A stretch of DNA of 64,000 nucleotides from Alicyclobacillus suci (GCF_017329615.1 NZ_JAFMTW010000003.1:97971-161970), one strand, 5' to 3'; counted from the first letter of the stretch, positions 26,782 through 35,578 are shown. Numbers and translations are program-made. The notes: generated by a model from the sequence alone, not told the origin.

Positions 26782-26979
26782 CACCACTCCCCCCTCGATA
26801 AGCCCTATGCACCACCGGCTTGACCACTTGCCAATCCGCTTTTCTCCGGATGTCATGCTCAAATGGAACATACAATTCCTGTGAAACAACAACAGCGGCA
26901 TAGTGGTCTGTAACATGTCCAACCTCAACCGGTTAACAGCGGTGGCACTGTTTGTCCGAAATGGGAGTGAGGGTAGACG

Positions 26980-28371
26980 ATGATTGCCTTATACGAACGC
27001 GTTTCAACAGACGAACAAGCGCAGAGCGGCTTCTCACTCGATGCCCAAAAGGAACGGCTCGAGGCCTATTGTAAATCGCAAGGATGGAGCGACTTTGAAC
27101 ATTTCACAGACGACGGGTACTCTGGAACGAACATGAACCGCCCCGCACTCCAGCGGCTGTTGCGATATATCGACCGTCGGCAGGTGGACACCGTGGTCGT
27201 TTACAAGCTTGACCGCTTAGGACGCAAACAAAAAGACGTACTGTACCTACTCGAAGACGTATTCGACAAGCACGGGGTCGCTTTCAAGAGCGTAACGGAG
27301 CCATTCGACACATCAACCCCGCTTGGTCGTGCCATGCTTGGAATTCTCGCGGTGTTCGGCCAGTTGGAGCGCGACACCATCATTGAACGTACAAAATCAG
27401 GTTTGCGACAACGTGCGCGGCGTGGCCTTTGGCCTAGTGCATCATTCCCCTTTGGCTACAAGATGAACGATGCAGGCGTGCTGGAGATTGTTCCGAGCGA
27501 AGCGGAAATCGTGCGTGAAGTGTTTCGGAGATTTATTCGTGGTGACTCGCGCAAGTCCATCGCAGAGTGGATGCAAAAACGCGTTCCGAATCAGTATGTT
27601 GACCACTACTACATCCTGAATATGATACGGCGGCGAACGTATCTCGGCCAAATTGTGATGCGCAAAGACATCTTTGAAGGCCAGCACGAAGCCATCATCG
27701 ACGAGGAAACATTTACCGCTGCACAAAGGGAACTCCAGGCTCGGACGGGACAAAGACAGCGTAGAAGCGCAGGCGTGTACCTATTAAGTAAAATGATGAC
27801 CTGTGGTGAATGTGGTGCTTGGGTGTATTATTTTAAGTCGAAACAAAAACTGGCGAACGGAACATCTGCACATTACCTACGCGTTCAATGTAAGAACAAG
27901 AAAGCGTCACCAGCGTTATGCAAAACACATAGTTTCCTCGCTCGTGATATCGAAGCACTGGTGGTGCGACAGGCCCGTGAGATCAAGGTCGAACCAATGG
28001 AAATGGCATTGGATCATGACTTTCACCATGATGCTATCTTGAATGAACTCGAATCCGCGCTTGAAAAGGTAAAAGGCCAACAGAACAACTTACTGGATGC
28101 CGTCGAAGCCGGGGCAATTCCCCTGTCGGTCGTCAAAGAGCGGCTTGAGCGCCTAAATCATGAACGCCAGGCCATCTTTGAACAGATGGGCGATATTCAA
28201 CGGCAATGCGCCGCCCAAGTCGACACCACAGGATTCAGCCAGGTCGCGCAAAAAATAAACGACCTATGGGATGACATGACCGCCGACGAACAACGAGAGG
28301 CAATCCGGTTACTTATTAAGAATGTCCGCGTGTATGCGGACAAACATATAGAAATCGTGTGGAACGTATAA
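26980..28371 (+). CDS. large serine recombinase (site-specific integrase)
   Basis: This 463-residue recombinase is related to SpoIVCA-type enzymes. The resolvase catalytic domain covers about 1-145, with the nucleophile Ser9 in YERVSTDEQ and conserved KLDRLGR and GQLERDTIIERT segments. The DNA-binding recombinase domain covers about 155-260. A zinc ribbon (CGEC and two later Cys) and a coiled coil (about 345-410) follow. GAGGGTA precedes the ATG. The TAA stop at 28369-28371 lies in the right att arm. It should integrate and, with a directionality factor, excise the surrounding 9.7-kb element. Confidence 0.96.
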   Translation: MIALYERVSTDEQAQSGFSLDAQKERLEAYCKSQGWSDFEHFTDDGYSGTNMNRPALQRLLRYIDRRQVDTVVVYKLDRLGRKQKDVLYLLEDVFDKHGVAFKSVTEPFDTSTPLGRAMLGILAVFGQLERDTIIERTKSGLRQRARRGLWPSASFPFGYKMNDAGVLEIVPSEAEIVREVFRRFIRGDSRKSIAEWMQKRVPNQYVDHYYILNMIRRRTYLGQIVMRKDIFEGQHEAIIDEETFTAAQRELQARTGQRQRRSAGVYLLSKMMTCGECGAWVYYFKSKQKLANGTSAHYLRVQCKNKKASPALCKTHSFLARDIEALVVRQAREIKVEPMEMALDHDFHHDAILNELESALEKVKGQQNNLLDAVEAGAIPLSVVKERLERLNHERQAIFEQMGDIQRQCAAQVDTTGFSQVAQKINDLWDDMTADEQREAIRLLIKNVRVYADKHIEIVWNV

Positions 28372-28419
28372 TACCCCTAGCTGGATTCTCTGGTTTGTCA
28401 TGAATTACACGTATTACGG
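28370..28419 (+). other. attR, right recombination junction
   Basis: The outer arm AATACCCCTAG (28370-28380), the inner arm CTGGATTCTCTGG, the TT crossover at 28394-28395, then MFS coding sequence. A TATAAT hexamer at 28367-28372 points outward into the MFS fragment, but no good -35 is placed for it. Confidence 0.9.
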
Positions 28420-28924
28420 CATGTTTTTGTGGCTTCCATCGGTGTTGTCGGAGAAGGGATATTCACTCGTGCACAGCCTTGGTTACTCGCTGATTATGAC
28501 CTTGGCCCAGGTACCCGGCTATCTGACAGCCGCATGGCTCGTGGAAAAATGGGGGCGGAAACGCACACTTGTACCAGCGATGATTCTCGCCGCCATCTCG
28601 GCGCTCTTATTTGGCCTGGCGAATAGTACGGCCATGCTTATTGTGTGCGGATTGTTTCTTTCGTACTTTATGTTAGCCGCCTTTGCAGGCACGTACATTT
28701 TCACCGTTGAACAGTTCCCTACCGCCGCACGCGCGACCGGCATGGGCTGGGCTGCTGGATTCGGTCGTATCGGCAGTGCACTCGCGCCATTTATCACCGG
28801 TTGGCTACTCGGAATGCACTTGGGTTATGGTTGGATTTTCGGGCTGTTCTTTATCGTTCTCTTGATTGGGTTCGCCGTGGTCATCGGCCTCGGGTATGAG
28901 ACAAAGGGAAAAGACATCCATTGA
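28396..28924 (+). pseudogene. MFS transporter, 3' half (interrupted by integrative element)
   Basis: This is the C-terminal half of the transporter that begins at 18035. Base 28396 supplies the third position of Phe229. The frame then reads VMNYTYYGMFLWLPSVL and five further membrane segments, ending GLGYETKGKDIH. The second EKWGRKR loop between segments is intact. On its own the fragment has an ATG at 28400 but no ribosome site. It lies just after the recombinase stop, so it may be transcribed from the recombinase promoter. There are no frameshifts or stops in the body. Confidence 0.92.
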
Positions 28925-29005
28925 CGAATGGGCCTACAGGCCACAAAGCGCCTGTTTAGGCCGCCCACCCGAAACCCTGTGCACAACATCACAGCAGCCA
29001 AATGG

Positions 29006-29051
29006 GAAAAACGACTACAAGGTCTACGCATAATCGGTGTAGACCTCGTAG
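29006..29051 (-). terminator. terminator of the YnfM-like MFS gene
   Basis: A 13-bp stem with one mismatch (29015-29027 with 29039-29051) is followed on the minus strand by TCG and TTTTT. It serves the gene ending at 29111 and faces the MFS 3' fragment. Confidence 0.7.
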
Positions 29052-29110
29052 CATCCAGACATATCTTTCTTCTCTCCCCTCATCTATTCATGAGGCCCTA
29101 CGTACCGCAA

Positions 29111-30286
29111 TCATTTTGAAGATGAATATCGAATCCCAAAACCGCTCAACAAGGCGGTCAGGAACAAAATTCCGGCGAGCACAACAAAAAAGCAACGAAC
29201 ACCATAAGAGGAGACCAAGGCGGTTTCCAATAGCGGCGCCAAACTGGCTCCAACGAACACAAAAAAGGCATAAACCGCTGTCGCGCTTCCCCTGGCTTCA
29301 TTCCCAAAGTGCCCAACCAGCATGATAATCCCAGGTACCGCAGAAGAAAGACCAAAAACAACAATGACACTCGACAACGTGAGAAGGCCTATGGAGTGTG
29401 AGACGGCTTCCAGGATGAGTCCCAAGCAGCCAATCAACACGCCAGAAATCAATACCCGTTTTGCTCCGAAATACCGAATTGCATAACCTGCCACCAGTGA
29501 CAATACAATCCCCGGAATGCCTAGAAGTTGAATCTCAATCAAGTCCCCCGTGCTACGTCCGAAACCGTTTGACAACAAAACGCCTAATCCGGAATACATC
29601 CCGATAAAGCACAACAGTATCGGTACGGCCACAATCCAGCTCACAACCAGACGAATGTTTCTAAAGAGCCGAATTGTGCGGAGACAGACAGAAGCAAATG
29701 ATATTTGGGTGGATGGACGAGCCCCTTTTGGAAGCAGCAGAATGCCAATCGCAAGCAGTACATAAACGACCGCAAGCCACAGAAATGCTGCATGCCACCC
29801 AAAACTCCTATTCATCAAACTACCGTAAACTTGCCCCAGTACGCTGGCTACAAGAAAACCACAACTAACGACCGTCGTCGCAATAGAGCGGTATCTCGGT
29901 GCAAGTACGTCACCAATGTAGGCAATGGCCACAGCGGGAAAAGAGGCCGCAACCACACCTTCCAATACTCTAAATAGAATCAAAAGCGCAAGCGATGGGC
30001 TGAACCCGACCAGCACCGTTATGAACGTAAGCAAAAACAGTCCGATGTAGAGAATCTTTATTCTTCTAATCCGATCAGAAAGCATCCCCCAAAATACGTT
30101 TCCAATTGCATAGGCAAAACCATATGCACTACTGGTCCAATCTGCCACACTCGTCGTGACGTGAAATTGCGTCTGCCATACCGGAATGAGTGGGATTGGA
30201 AGATATACGAGCATGAGAATACATATTGAACTCAGTCCAAGAACAATCATGACCCTTGCAAAGTCGCTGCGTTCCGCATGATGCAT
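29111..30286 (-). CDS. MFS transporter, YnfM/arabinose-efflux-like
   Basis: The 391-residue product has twelve hydrophobic segments. The loop WGMLSDRIRRIKIL between segments 2 and 3 is the MFS signature. The LEGVVAASFPAVAIAYIGD segment is typical of the YnfM-type efflux branch. It lies outside the element, convergent with the MFS 3' half. It ends at a clear terminator and appears to be transcribed alone. The substrate is unknown. Confidence 0.86.
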   Translation of the reverse strand: MHHAERSDFARVMIVLGLSSICILMLVYLPIPLIPVWQTQFHVTTSVADWTSSAYGFAYAIGNVFWGMLSDRIRRIKILYIGLFLLTFITVLVGFSPSLALLILFRVLEGVVAASFPAVAIAYIGDVLAPRYRSIATTVVSCGFLVASVLGQVYGSLMNRSFGWHAAFLWLAVVYVLLAIGILLLPKGARPSTQISFASVCLRTIRLFRNIRLVVSWIVAVPILLCFIGMYSGLGVLLSNGFGRSTGDLIEIQLLGIPGIVLSLVAGYAIRYFGAKRVLISGVLIGCLGLILEAVSHSIGLLTLSSVIVVFGLSSAVPGIIMLVGHFGNEARGSATAVYAFFVFVGASLAPLLETALVSSYGVRCFFVVLAGILFLTALLSGFGIRYSSSK

Positions 30287-30357
30287 CCTGAATCGCCACC
30301 TACCTCAACGTAAAATACATCCGTTGTACGCTGTAAAATCATACCTCCTGTTGTTCA

Positions 30358-30645
30358 GTGTCCGTTGCCATCCCTCCTTACCCAGGAGATCGCGTGTTTT
30401 ACAGGCGACAAGTGTATTATGAGCTGACCGCGCCGGGGACAGATAGTCGATTCCTCGCAGATGATTACCTAATCCTCCAAAGTGGTGAACAATCGAAGAT
30501 CATTAAGCGATATGGGGTAAGCAAGCACGTGAGCGAATCGGGAGATAAGTGCCAATATGGCGAAACATTTGCTTGTGGCATGGCGTTTGTGGATGATACA
30601 AACAGATATCGAATGATGGAAATCCCGGGAGGCAGAATACAATAA
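30358..30645 (+). CDS. hypothetical protein, 95 aa
   Basis: I do not recognise this protein. It opens at a GTG without a clear ribosome site and has a plausible soluble composition (PGDRVFYRRQVYYELTAPGTD, then DDYLILQSG). A hairpin overlaps its TAA stop, which supports transcription in this direction. It is isolated between minus-strand genes. It may be a real orphan gene or a chance frame. Confidence 0.38.
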   Translation: MSVAIPPYPGDRVFYRRQVYYELTAPGTDSRFLADDYLILQSGEQSKIIKRYGVSKHVSESGDKCQYGETFACGMAFVDDTNRYRMMEIPGGRIQ

Positions 30646-30662
30646 GGCCCGTAATGGGCCTT
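30644..30662. terminator. hairpin at the end of the 95-aa frame
   Basis: AAGGCCC (30644-30650) and GGGCCTT (30656-30662) pair across a 5-base loop, followed by ATTT on the plus strand. The T-run is weak. It could also act on the minus strand after lepB. Confidence 0.55.
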
Positions 30663-30774
30663 ATTTCCGCTGAAGAGGTGCAATTCGGTGCATAAAGGCA
30701 GATTTGATGGCGTAACCGGATGCCGTACCTTGACGAACCCATGCCGTACCTATCGCCTTCACCGCCGACATGCA

Positions 30775-31323
30775 TCACAAATGCTGTGGAATGGATTTCA
30801 TTTTGCTGAACGGGAACAGCACAAAGTCCGCCTCGCCGACAATCGCCTGTCTGGATACGTATTTATGAATCCAGAACCTGCTGTCCTCGGATACGGAACG
30901 GTTGTCACCCATCATGAAATAATGACCTGCGGGGACGTGATACGTACCAAAGCCACTCAGGTTTGGCTGCGTAATTATCGGTTCGTTCAACTTTTTGCCG
31001 TTGATGTAGACGGCATCGTTGGTCACTTTGACCGTGTCTCCTGGGAGTCCAATTACCCGTTTGACATACAATTCTGCCGGGTCATCAGGAAAGTGGAAGA
31101 CCACGACGTCACCGCGCTGTACCCCGTGAATTTCTGTCGCCAATTTGTTCACGAGAATATAGCACGGGTTGGGAATGGCAGGGTACATGGATTCAGAAGG
31201 GACATATGCCGCACTGACCACCCATTGGCGAATACAAAGTGCGATAGCCACACCAACTACGATTGGCAATAGCCATCCCGTTAACCAATTTTGCCGCTTT
31301 CGCTGGCCCATGCGACGGTTCAC
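30775..31323 (-). CDS. lepB: signal peptidase I
   Basis: Signal peptidase I cuts Sec and Tat signal peptides at the outer face of the membrane. The 182-residue protein has one N-terminal membrane anchor (about 14-38). The catalytic Ser is near residue 45 (VPSESMYP) and the general-base Lys near 88 (YVKRVIGLPGD). The later box GDNRSVSEDSRFW is intact. The GTG at 31323 is the first start; an ATG four codons later is possible, and the ribosome site is not decisive. It resembles SipS-type enzymes. Confidence 0.94.
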   Translation of the reverse strand: MNRRMGQRKRQNWLTGWLLPIVVGVAIALCIRQWVVSAAYVPSESMYPAIPNPCYILVNKLATEIHGVQRGDVVVFHFPDDPAELYVKRVIGLPGDTVKVTNDAVYINGKKLNEPIITQPNLSGFGTYHVPAGHYFMMGDNRSVSEDSRFWIHKYVSRQAIVGEADFVLFPFSKMKSIPQHL

Positions 31324-31389
31324 ATCCTTTATCTTTACCTCACCAATCTACCATAAAGCCGTCCAACATTGGTGATTTTGTGTAAATTC

Positions 31390-32376
31390 TCACGCACTCC
31401 GTTGACGCAACATGTCATCCATGTACGTGAGCAACGCGTGTTCCATACCTTCCATCGTCGTCTGTTGATTGATAACCGTCCGCATCTCAGCCGAACCGGG
31501 CAGCCCCTTGATATACCACGCAGCATGTTTGCGCATCTCTCGGACGCCGATAACCTCACCTTTGTGCTCCACGAGCAGATGCATATGACGTAGGGTCACC
31601 TCAATACGCTCTTCAAGGCCTGGTCCCGGCAATTTTTCGCCCGTTTCCAAGAAGTGCACGATTTCACGGAAAATCCATGGGTTACCGAGCGCCGCGCGCC
31701 CGACCATCACCGCATCGCAGCCTGTCTCTTCGAGCATCCGTTTTGCATCTTCCGGACTCGCGACGTCACCATTGCCAATAACCGGAATTTTCACCGCTTC
31801 CTTGACGCGGCGGATAATATCCCAGTCCGCCTGTCCCGAATACATCTGTTTTGCCGTCCGGCCATGCACGGCAACTGCCTTAGCACCAGCCTCTTGGACG
31901 GCGAGGGCGACTTCGACAGCGTTAACGTGATCATCATCCCAGCCCTTACGGAACTTGACCGTCACCGGCTTGTCCACGTGGCTTGCGACCGCGCGGACGA
32001 TTTCTGCGGCGTAGTCAGGATTCCTCGCTAATGCCGCACCAGAGCCATTTTTATAAATTTTTAAGACCGGGCAACCCATGTTAATATCAATCAAATCGGC
32101 GTTCGTCTCGCCAACCATTTCGGCTGCCTTTTCCATCGAATCTTTATCATAGCCCATCAATTGCAACGAGACAGGCTTTTCATCCGGCAAAATCGTCAAC
32201 ATCCGCTGGCTCTTCGCACTGCCGTGAACCAGCGCCTTATCGCTTACCATTTCCGCGCAAACCATTCCGGCCCCAAGTTCTTTGGCCAAAATTCGAAACG
32301 GCGGATTGCACACGCCAGCCATTGGCGCCAAAATGACCGGGTTATCGAGCATTACCCCGGCAATATTCACCTTCAT
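31390..32376 (-). CDS. dusB: tRNA-dihydrouridine synthase
   Basis: DusB reduces specific uridines of tRNA to dihydrouridine, using FMN and NADPH. The 328-residue TIM-barrel protein has the FMN-binding N-terminus ILAPMAGVCNPPFR. The catalytic Cys is in NMGCPVLKIYKNGSG and the phosphate-binding GRAALGNPWIF is near 215-225. AAAGGAG precedes the ATG. It lies downstream of a hairpin-containing leader and appears monocistronic. Confidence 0.95.
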   Translation of the reverse strand: MKVNIAGVMLDNPVILAPMAGVCNPPFRILAKELGAGMVCAEMVSDKALVHGSAKSQRMLTILPDEKPVSLQLMGYDKDSMEKAAEMVGETNADLIDINMGCPVLKIYKNGSGAALARNPDYAAEIVRAVASHVDKPVTVKFRKGWDDDHVNAVEVALAVQEAGAKAVAVHGRTAKQMYSGQADWDIIRRVKEAVKIPVIGNGDVASPEDAKRMLEETGCDAVMVGRAALGNPWIFREIVHFLETGEKLPGPGLEERIEVTLRHMHLLVEHKGEVIGVREMRKHAAWYIKGLPGSAEMRTVINQQTTMEGMEHALLTYMDDMLRQRSA

Positions 32377-32409
32377 TTATTGAAACGCTCCTTTGCATCC
32401 GAGTGCAGA

Positions 32410-32440
32410 GGCGTCGCGATGTTATGCGATTCGCGACGCC
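32410..32440 (-). promoter_or_regulatory. perfect hairpin in the dusB upstream region
   Basis: A perfect 10-bp inverted repeat, GGCGTCGCGA with TCGCGACGCC, has an 11-base loop and lies 34-64 bases upstream of the dusB start. There is no T-run. It could be an operator or leader structure. Confidence 0.4.
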
Positions 32441-32536
32441 AGCCATCCCTCGGTCAGTTTCCGCAAATACACGAAGTGACTATTAACGTCAGTTGTGCGA
32501 TTCTGTCGTAACGTTCTTAGGACAATCACATTAATT

Positions 32537-32559
32537 ATACGCGCCTGTGTAGCGCGTAT
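32537..32559. repeat. inverted repeat between the TM2 gene and dusB
   Basis: ATACGCGC and GCGCGTAT pair across a 7-base loop. It lies about 65 bases after the TM2 stop. It may be a weak terminator, since only AATTAATG follows on the minus strand. Confidence 0.35.
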
Positions 32560-32622
32560 CAACCGACCTCCAACCTCAGATTGTTACAGCGATTGGTGAC
32601 ATCCTTCAGCGTCAACTCAGCG

Positions 32623-32859
32623 TCAACGCCGCCAGGTAGATCCGGCCATACCTGCCGTCAAGAAGAGATCGATTAGCCACCAAATGCCGACAATCATCAG
32701 TAGCAGGTGCCCGACGACAATGCTCATAGTCAACATCCCAAAAACTGTGAACGCAAGCATGGCCACACCGCTGCCAACCCGCCCGCAATACATTCTGTGG
32801 ATACCTAAGTAGCCAAGAAAGAACCAAAGGACATACGCCAATGCAACCGATTTTTGCAT
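32623..32859 (-). CDS. TM2 domain protein
   Basis: The 78-residue membrane protein matches the TM2 domain. It begins VALAYVLWFFLGYLGIHRMYCGR, with the typical glycine- and histidine-containing turn after the first segment. A second hydrophobic segment ends in GIWWLIDLFL. The ATG at 32859 follows a strong AGGCGGGGGG stretch. TM2 proteins are widespread and mostly uncharacterised. The gene stands alone between dusB and dacF. Confidence 0.82.
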   Translation of the reverse strand: MQKSVALAYVLWFFLGYLGIHRMYCGRVGSGVAMLAFTVFGMLTMSIVVGHLLLMIVGIWWLIDLFLTAGMAGSTWRR

Positions 32860-32998
32860 TCGTTCGCCCCCCGCCTAAGCGCGCGTTGATACAAGTTATG
32901 CCAGCACGGCTTGTCAACTTGCGCACGCGGACAACTGCCGGTTGCACAGCAGCGTACGACCACATTCAATGGGGTAACCGCTGAATCACCCATCATGC

Positions 32999-33046
32999 GA
33001 AACAGGGTTACAAACCAGGCATACGGCCGGCCAGTAACCCTGTTTC
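32999..33046. repeat. 13-bp inverted repeat downstream of the D,D-carboxypeptidase
   Basis: GAAACAGGGTTAC (32999-33011) and GTAACCCTGTTTC (33034-33046) are perfect arms. The 22-base loop contains the palindrome GGCCGGCC. There is no T-run. It lies 36 bases after the dacF stop and may still end or stabilise that transcript. Confidence 0.55.
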
Positions 33047-33081
33047 AGCGCCCCTGTCGCATGCTTAAGCGCGTATCAACA

Positions 33082-34050
33082 TCATTTAGCAACAGGTAAT
33101 TGGTATTTGTTTGCAGACCAAGTGTTTGGTTTAATGGGCGTCTCTCGTAAACCGGTATCGCCATCGGTCGTATCAGACTCAGATGTGCCAGGGAATCGCC
33201 GATTCGACCAGGACAAAAGGCGCACAGTCTCGCGGTACATATAATTTTTGCGTGGCGCGCCGAGAACGACGCTAATGCGGACGTGACCATGTTGCTTGAC
33301 CGCTGTCGCCAAGCAATACATCGCCTTCGAAGTGTAGCCGGTCTTGCCGCCGATGTACTCCCCAATCGACGTGGCCTGGCTGTAGAGCAATCGGTTCGTG
33401 TTGCGCACAGATTTGCCGTCAACCATGTGATTTGTCGTCTGCATCGCCTCGACAATCCGTGGATATTTAATCGCTTCCGCCAAAATCAACGCCACGTCTT
33501 TCGCGGACGTTTCATGGGCATCTGCATGCAAGCCGTTGGGCGTGACGAAACGCGTGTGCGTGCATCCCAAGAGCCGCGCCTGAACATTCATCATGCGTGC
33601 AAACCCTTCTTGCGATCCGCCCACGGTCTCAGCAATCCCATACGCCACGTCGTTGGCGCTTTTCATCAACAGCGCCTTGAGCGCATCGTCGGCCGGAATT
33701 TCCGTGCCGGGCTTCACCCCTAAACGGACCTTTGGCTGATGCGCAGCTTCCGTGCCGATATAGATAGGATCATTTGGCTGCAGATGCTGGACGAGCAAAA
33801 TCGCCGTCATCAGCTTCGTCGTGCTCGCCGGATACATTGGCTCATCCGCGCGTTTATCGTAGAGCACTTGCTTTGTCGTTGCGTCATAGACAATCGCGGC
33901 CTTCGCATTCACGTAGGGGCCAGTTGACGAAGGCGTCTGTGCGGCAACGACGTTCGCTCGCCCGAACCAAAGCCCCAACACCCCGACAAAGGCCGTGCAC
34001 AAAAGGAGTGTCCGTTGGACCCACCATAGGGATGGCATGTGTCGTCGCAT
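33082..34050 (-). CDS. D-alanyl-D-alanine carboxypeptidase (DacF/DacB type)
   Basis: This penicillin-binding protein trims the terminal D-Ala of peptidoglycan stem peptides. An N-terminal hydrophobic export segment (about 10-35, ending VVAAQ) precedes the S11 peptidase domain. Active-site motifs are PASTTK (SxxK), KSAND (SxN) and GKTGYT (KTG). The ATG at 34050 follows GAGAGG. The usual C-terminal beta-sandwich is mostly absent, so it is a short form of 322 residues. In spore formers such enzymes often act in cortex or wall maturation. Confidence 0.93.
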   Translation of the reverse strand: MRRHMPSLWWVQRTLLLCTAFVGVLGLWFGRANVVAAQTPSSTGPYVNAKAAIVYDATTKQVLYDKRADEPMYPASTTKLMTAILLVQHLQPNDPIYIGTEAAHQPKVRLGVKPGTEIPADDALKALLMKSANDVAYGIAETVGGSQEGFARMMNVQARLLGCTHTRFVTPNGLHADAHETSAKDVALILAEAIKYPRIVEAMQTTNHMVDGKSVRNTNRLLYSQATSIGEYIGGKTGYTSKAMYCLATAVKQHGHVRISVVLGAPRKNYMYRETVRLLSWSNRRFPGTSESDTTDGDTGLRETPIKPNTWSANKYQLPVAK

Positions 34051-34106
34051 GCAAACGCCCACCTCTCTCTCATTCTCAGTGATTAAGGTGGGCGTTTCGG
34101 CAGTTT

Positions 34107-34772
34107 TTATGCTTCAACCTCGCGAACCAGAATTCGCAGGGCCACGTTTTCGTCCAACGAGATGACTTCGCCTCGCACTTCGACAGGAATACCCGCTTGA
34201 AATCGATTCTGCTCGACAACCCGCAAACGCTCGCCGGGTACAAACCCTGTCTTATCGAGATAGCGCAGCAAATCGAGGTCTTCCTCTGCCAGTTCCACAA
34301 TACGAATCACTTCCACGGTCGTACCCGCTTGAACCTCCGACAACGGAACCCCTGTCGGCTGGATATAACCCGTGCCAGGAATGACATTACCATGTGGACA
34401 CGTCGTCGGATTTCCCAACAATTCCGCAAGTCGTTCTTCGACCAGCGGAGATAGACTATTTTCTAATCTCCCCGCCTCGACGTGGGCATCCGCCCAATCC
34501 AGGCCCAACTGATCTGTCAACCACCGCTCCAACAGTCGGTGTCGGCGAACAATCTCCTCTGCTCGAGCCAACCCAGATTCCGTCAAAACGACTTCCTTGC
34601 CGTCCCCAGTCGTCACGTAACCCGCCGCATTCATGCGCTGTAGCGTCTGCGACACCGTGGGGCGCGACACATTTAGATAATCCGCCACTTTTGACGCAAG
34701 GACGGTTTCACCTTCCGCATTCAATACATAAATTGCTTCGAGATAGGCGTCCATCGCATGTGATCGAGGCAC
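34107..34772 (-). CDS. DtxR/MntR family metal-dependent transcriptional regulator
   Basis: The product is about 221 residues. The N-terminal winged helix begins SHAMDAYLEAIYVL and continues VADYLNVSRPTVSQTLQRM. The central metal-binding and dimerisation domain includes RRHRLLERWLTDQLGLDWADAHVEA and CPHG. A C-terminal FeoA-like SH3 domain is present. The GTG at 34772 is preceded by GGGGG and lies one base after the upstream gene's stop. The metal (Mn or Fe) cannot be told from sequence. It is translationally coupled to an FAH-family hydrolase. Confidence 0.9.
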   Translation of the reverse strand: MPRSHAMDAYLEAIYVLNAEGETVLASKVADYLNVSRPTVSQTLQRMNAAGYVTTGDGKEVVLTESGLARAEEIVRRHRLLERWLTDQLGLDWADAHVEAGRLENSLSPLVEERLAELLGNPTTCPHGNVIPGTGYIQPTGVPLSEVQAGTTVEVIRIVELAEEDLDLLRYLDKTGFVPGERLRVVEQNRFQAGIPVEVRGEVISLDENVALRILVREVEA

Positions 34773-34773
34773 C

Positions 34774-35454
34774 TCAATCCCCCTTCCCGGCCACATTGTG
34801 CCGTACCTTAAAATCTGCCCAAGTCTGCCCGTTCATATAGAATCGACCGGTGTCTCCGTCACGAAGCGGACCCACCCCGGCTGGGGTTCCAGTAAATAAA
34901 ATATCGCCTTGTGTCAGGCCAAAATGATGGTGCACGTGCTGAATCAGTGTGTCAAAGTCGAACACCATGTCGGTTGGATGTCCTGTCTGCACGATTGCAC
35001 CATTCAGCTCAAATTGGAAGGTGGCGTCCCTGACCTGCAAAAAGTCGTCAAATTGATAAAAGTCGCTGACGACAGCCGACCCGACAAACCCTTTGGCCAA
35101 TTCCCATGGGTGGCCTTTCGCCTTCAACTTGTCCTGGGCATCCCGGTCCGTCAAATCCAACCCAAGCGCGACTGCCCCGACCACATCGCGCGCAGTTGAA
35201 GTCGCTGTCACAGGTTGTGCGATATACAAGACAATCTCCAATTCATAATGAATGGACGTCCGATCCGCCGGCAATGTCACAACTCCTGTTGCGGCCGACA
35301 GCGAATGTGTCGGCTTTGCAAAAATCATCGGTTCAGTCGGCACAGCGTTGTTCAGTTCATTCGCGTGTTCGCGATAGTTGCGACCCACACAAAAAATATT
35401 GCGAATACCAGGAAACACGTCGTCCGCAGAACGCCAATCGTTGAAGTCTCCCAA
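34774..35454 (-). CDS. fumarylacetoacetate hydrolase family protein
   Basis: The 226-residue enzyme of the FAH fold acts on C-C or C-keto bonds using a divalent metal. Metal ligands are expected in ELEIVLYI and LDLTDRDAQDKLK. The FTGTPAGVGPLRDGD signature is near the C-terminus, and IFCVGRNYREHANEL is the typical N-terminus. The TTG at 35454 has GAGGAG 7 bases upstream. The long open frame upstream crosses the previous gene's terminator and is not coding. Acylpyruvase or 2-hydroxyhepta-2,4-diene-type substrates are possible. Confidence 0.88.
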   Translation of the reverse strand: MGDFNDWRSADDVFPGIRNIFCVGRNYREHANELNNAVPTEPMIFAKPTHSLSAATGVVTLPADRTSIHYELEIVLYIAQPVTATSTARDVVGAVALGLDLTDRDAQDKLKAKGHPWELAKGFVGSAVVSDFYQFDDFLQVRDATFQFELNGAIVQTGHPTDMVFDFDTLIQHVHHHFGLTQGDILFTGTPAGVGPLRDGDTGRFYMNGQTWADFKVRHNVAGKGD

Positions 35455-35537
35455 GGCAATTCTCCTCACTGGTTTTGGGGATAGTGTAACACACTCATCA
35501 CCGAGCAGCGTCACCATGGTAGAAATCATTCCAAAAC

Positions 35538-35578
35538 AAAAAAAACACGAAAACGAGCCGAGCAAATCGCTCGACTCG
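35538..35578 (-). terminator. terminator of the bacilliredoxin gene
   Basis: A 10-bp stem with one G-T pair (35554-35563 with 35569-35578) is followed on the minus strand by TTTT and then eight T. It lies about 85 bases after the stop at 35664. Confidence 0.8.

Larger units (their letters stand above)
18721..28395 (+). mobile_element. serine-recombinase integrative element, 9,675 bp, inside an MFS gene
   Basis: The boundaries come from three agreeing observations. The two MFS halves join in frame at TT. The two element ends carry perfect 11-bp inverted arms, each 13 bases from that TT. A large serine recombinase gene ends exactly in the right arm. The rejoined ends give a 50-bp attP of symmetric layout, as is typical for large serine integrases. 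The inner 13-bp arms match at 9 positions. The cargo is metabolic, cold-related and membrane genes. No capsid, tail, lysis, replication or conjugation gene was seen. The 22-26 kb part looks more AT-rich than the flanks. Confidence 0.92.

Noticed and set aside
18721..28395. Interpretation of the element as a prophage
   Set aside because: No capsid, portal, tail, lysis, repressor or replication gene is visible, so it is called an integrative element only.
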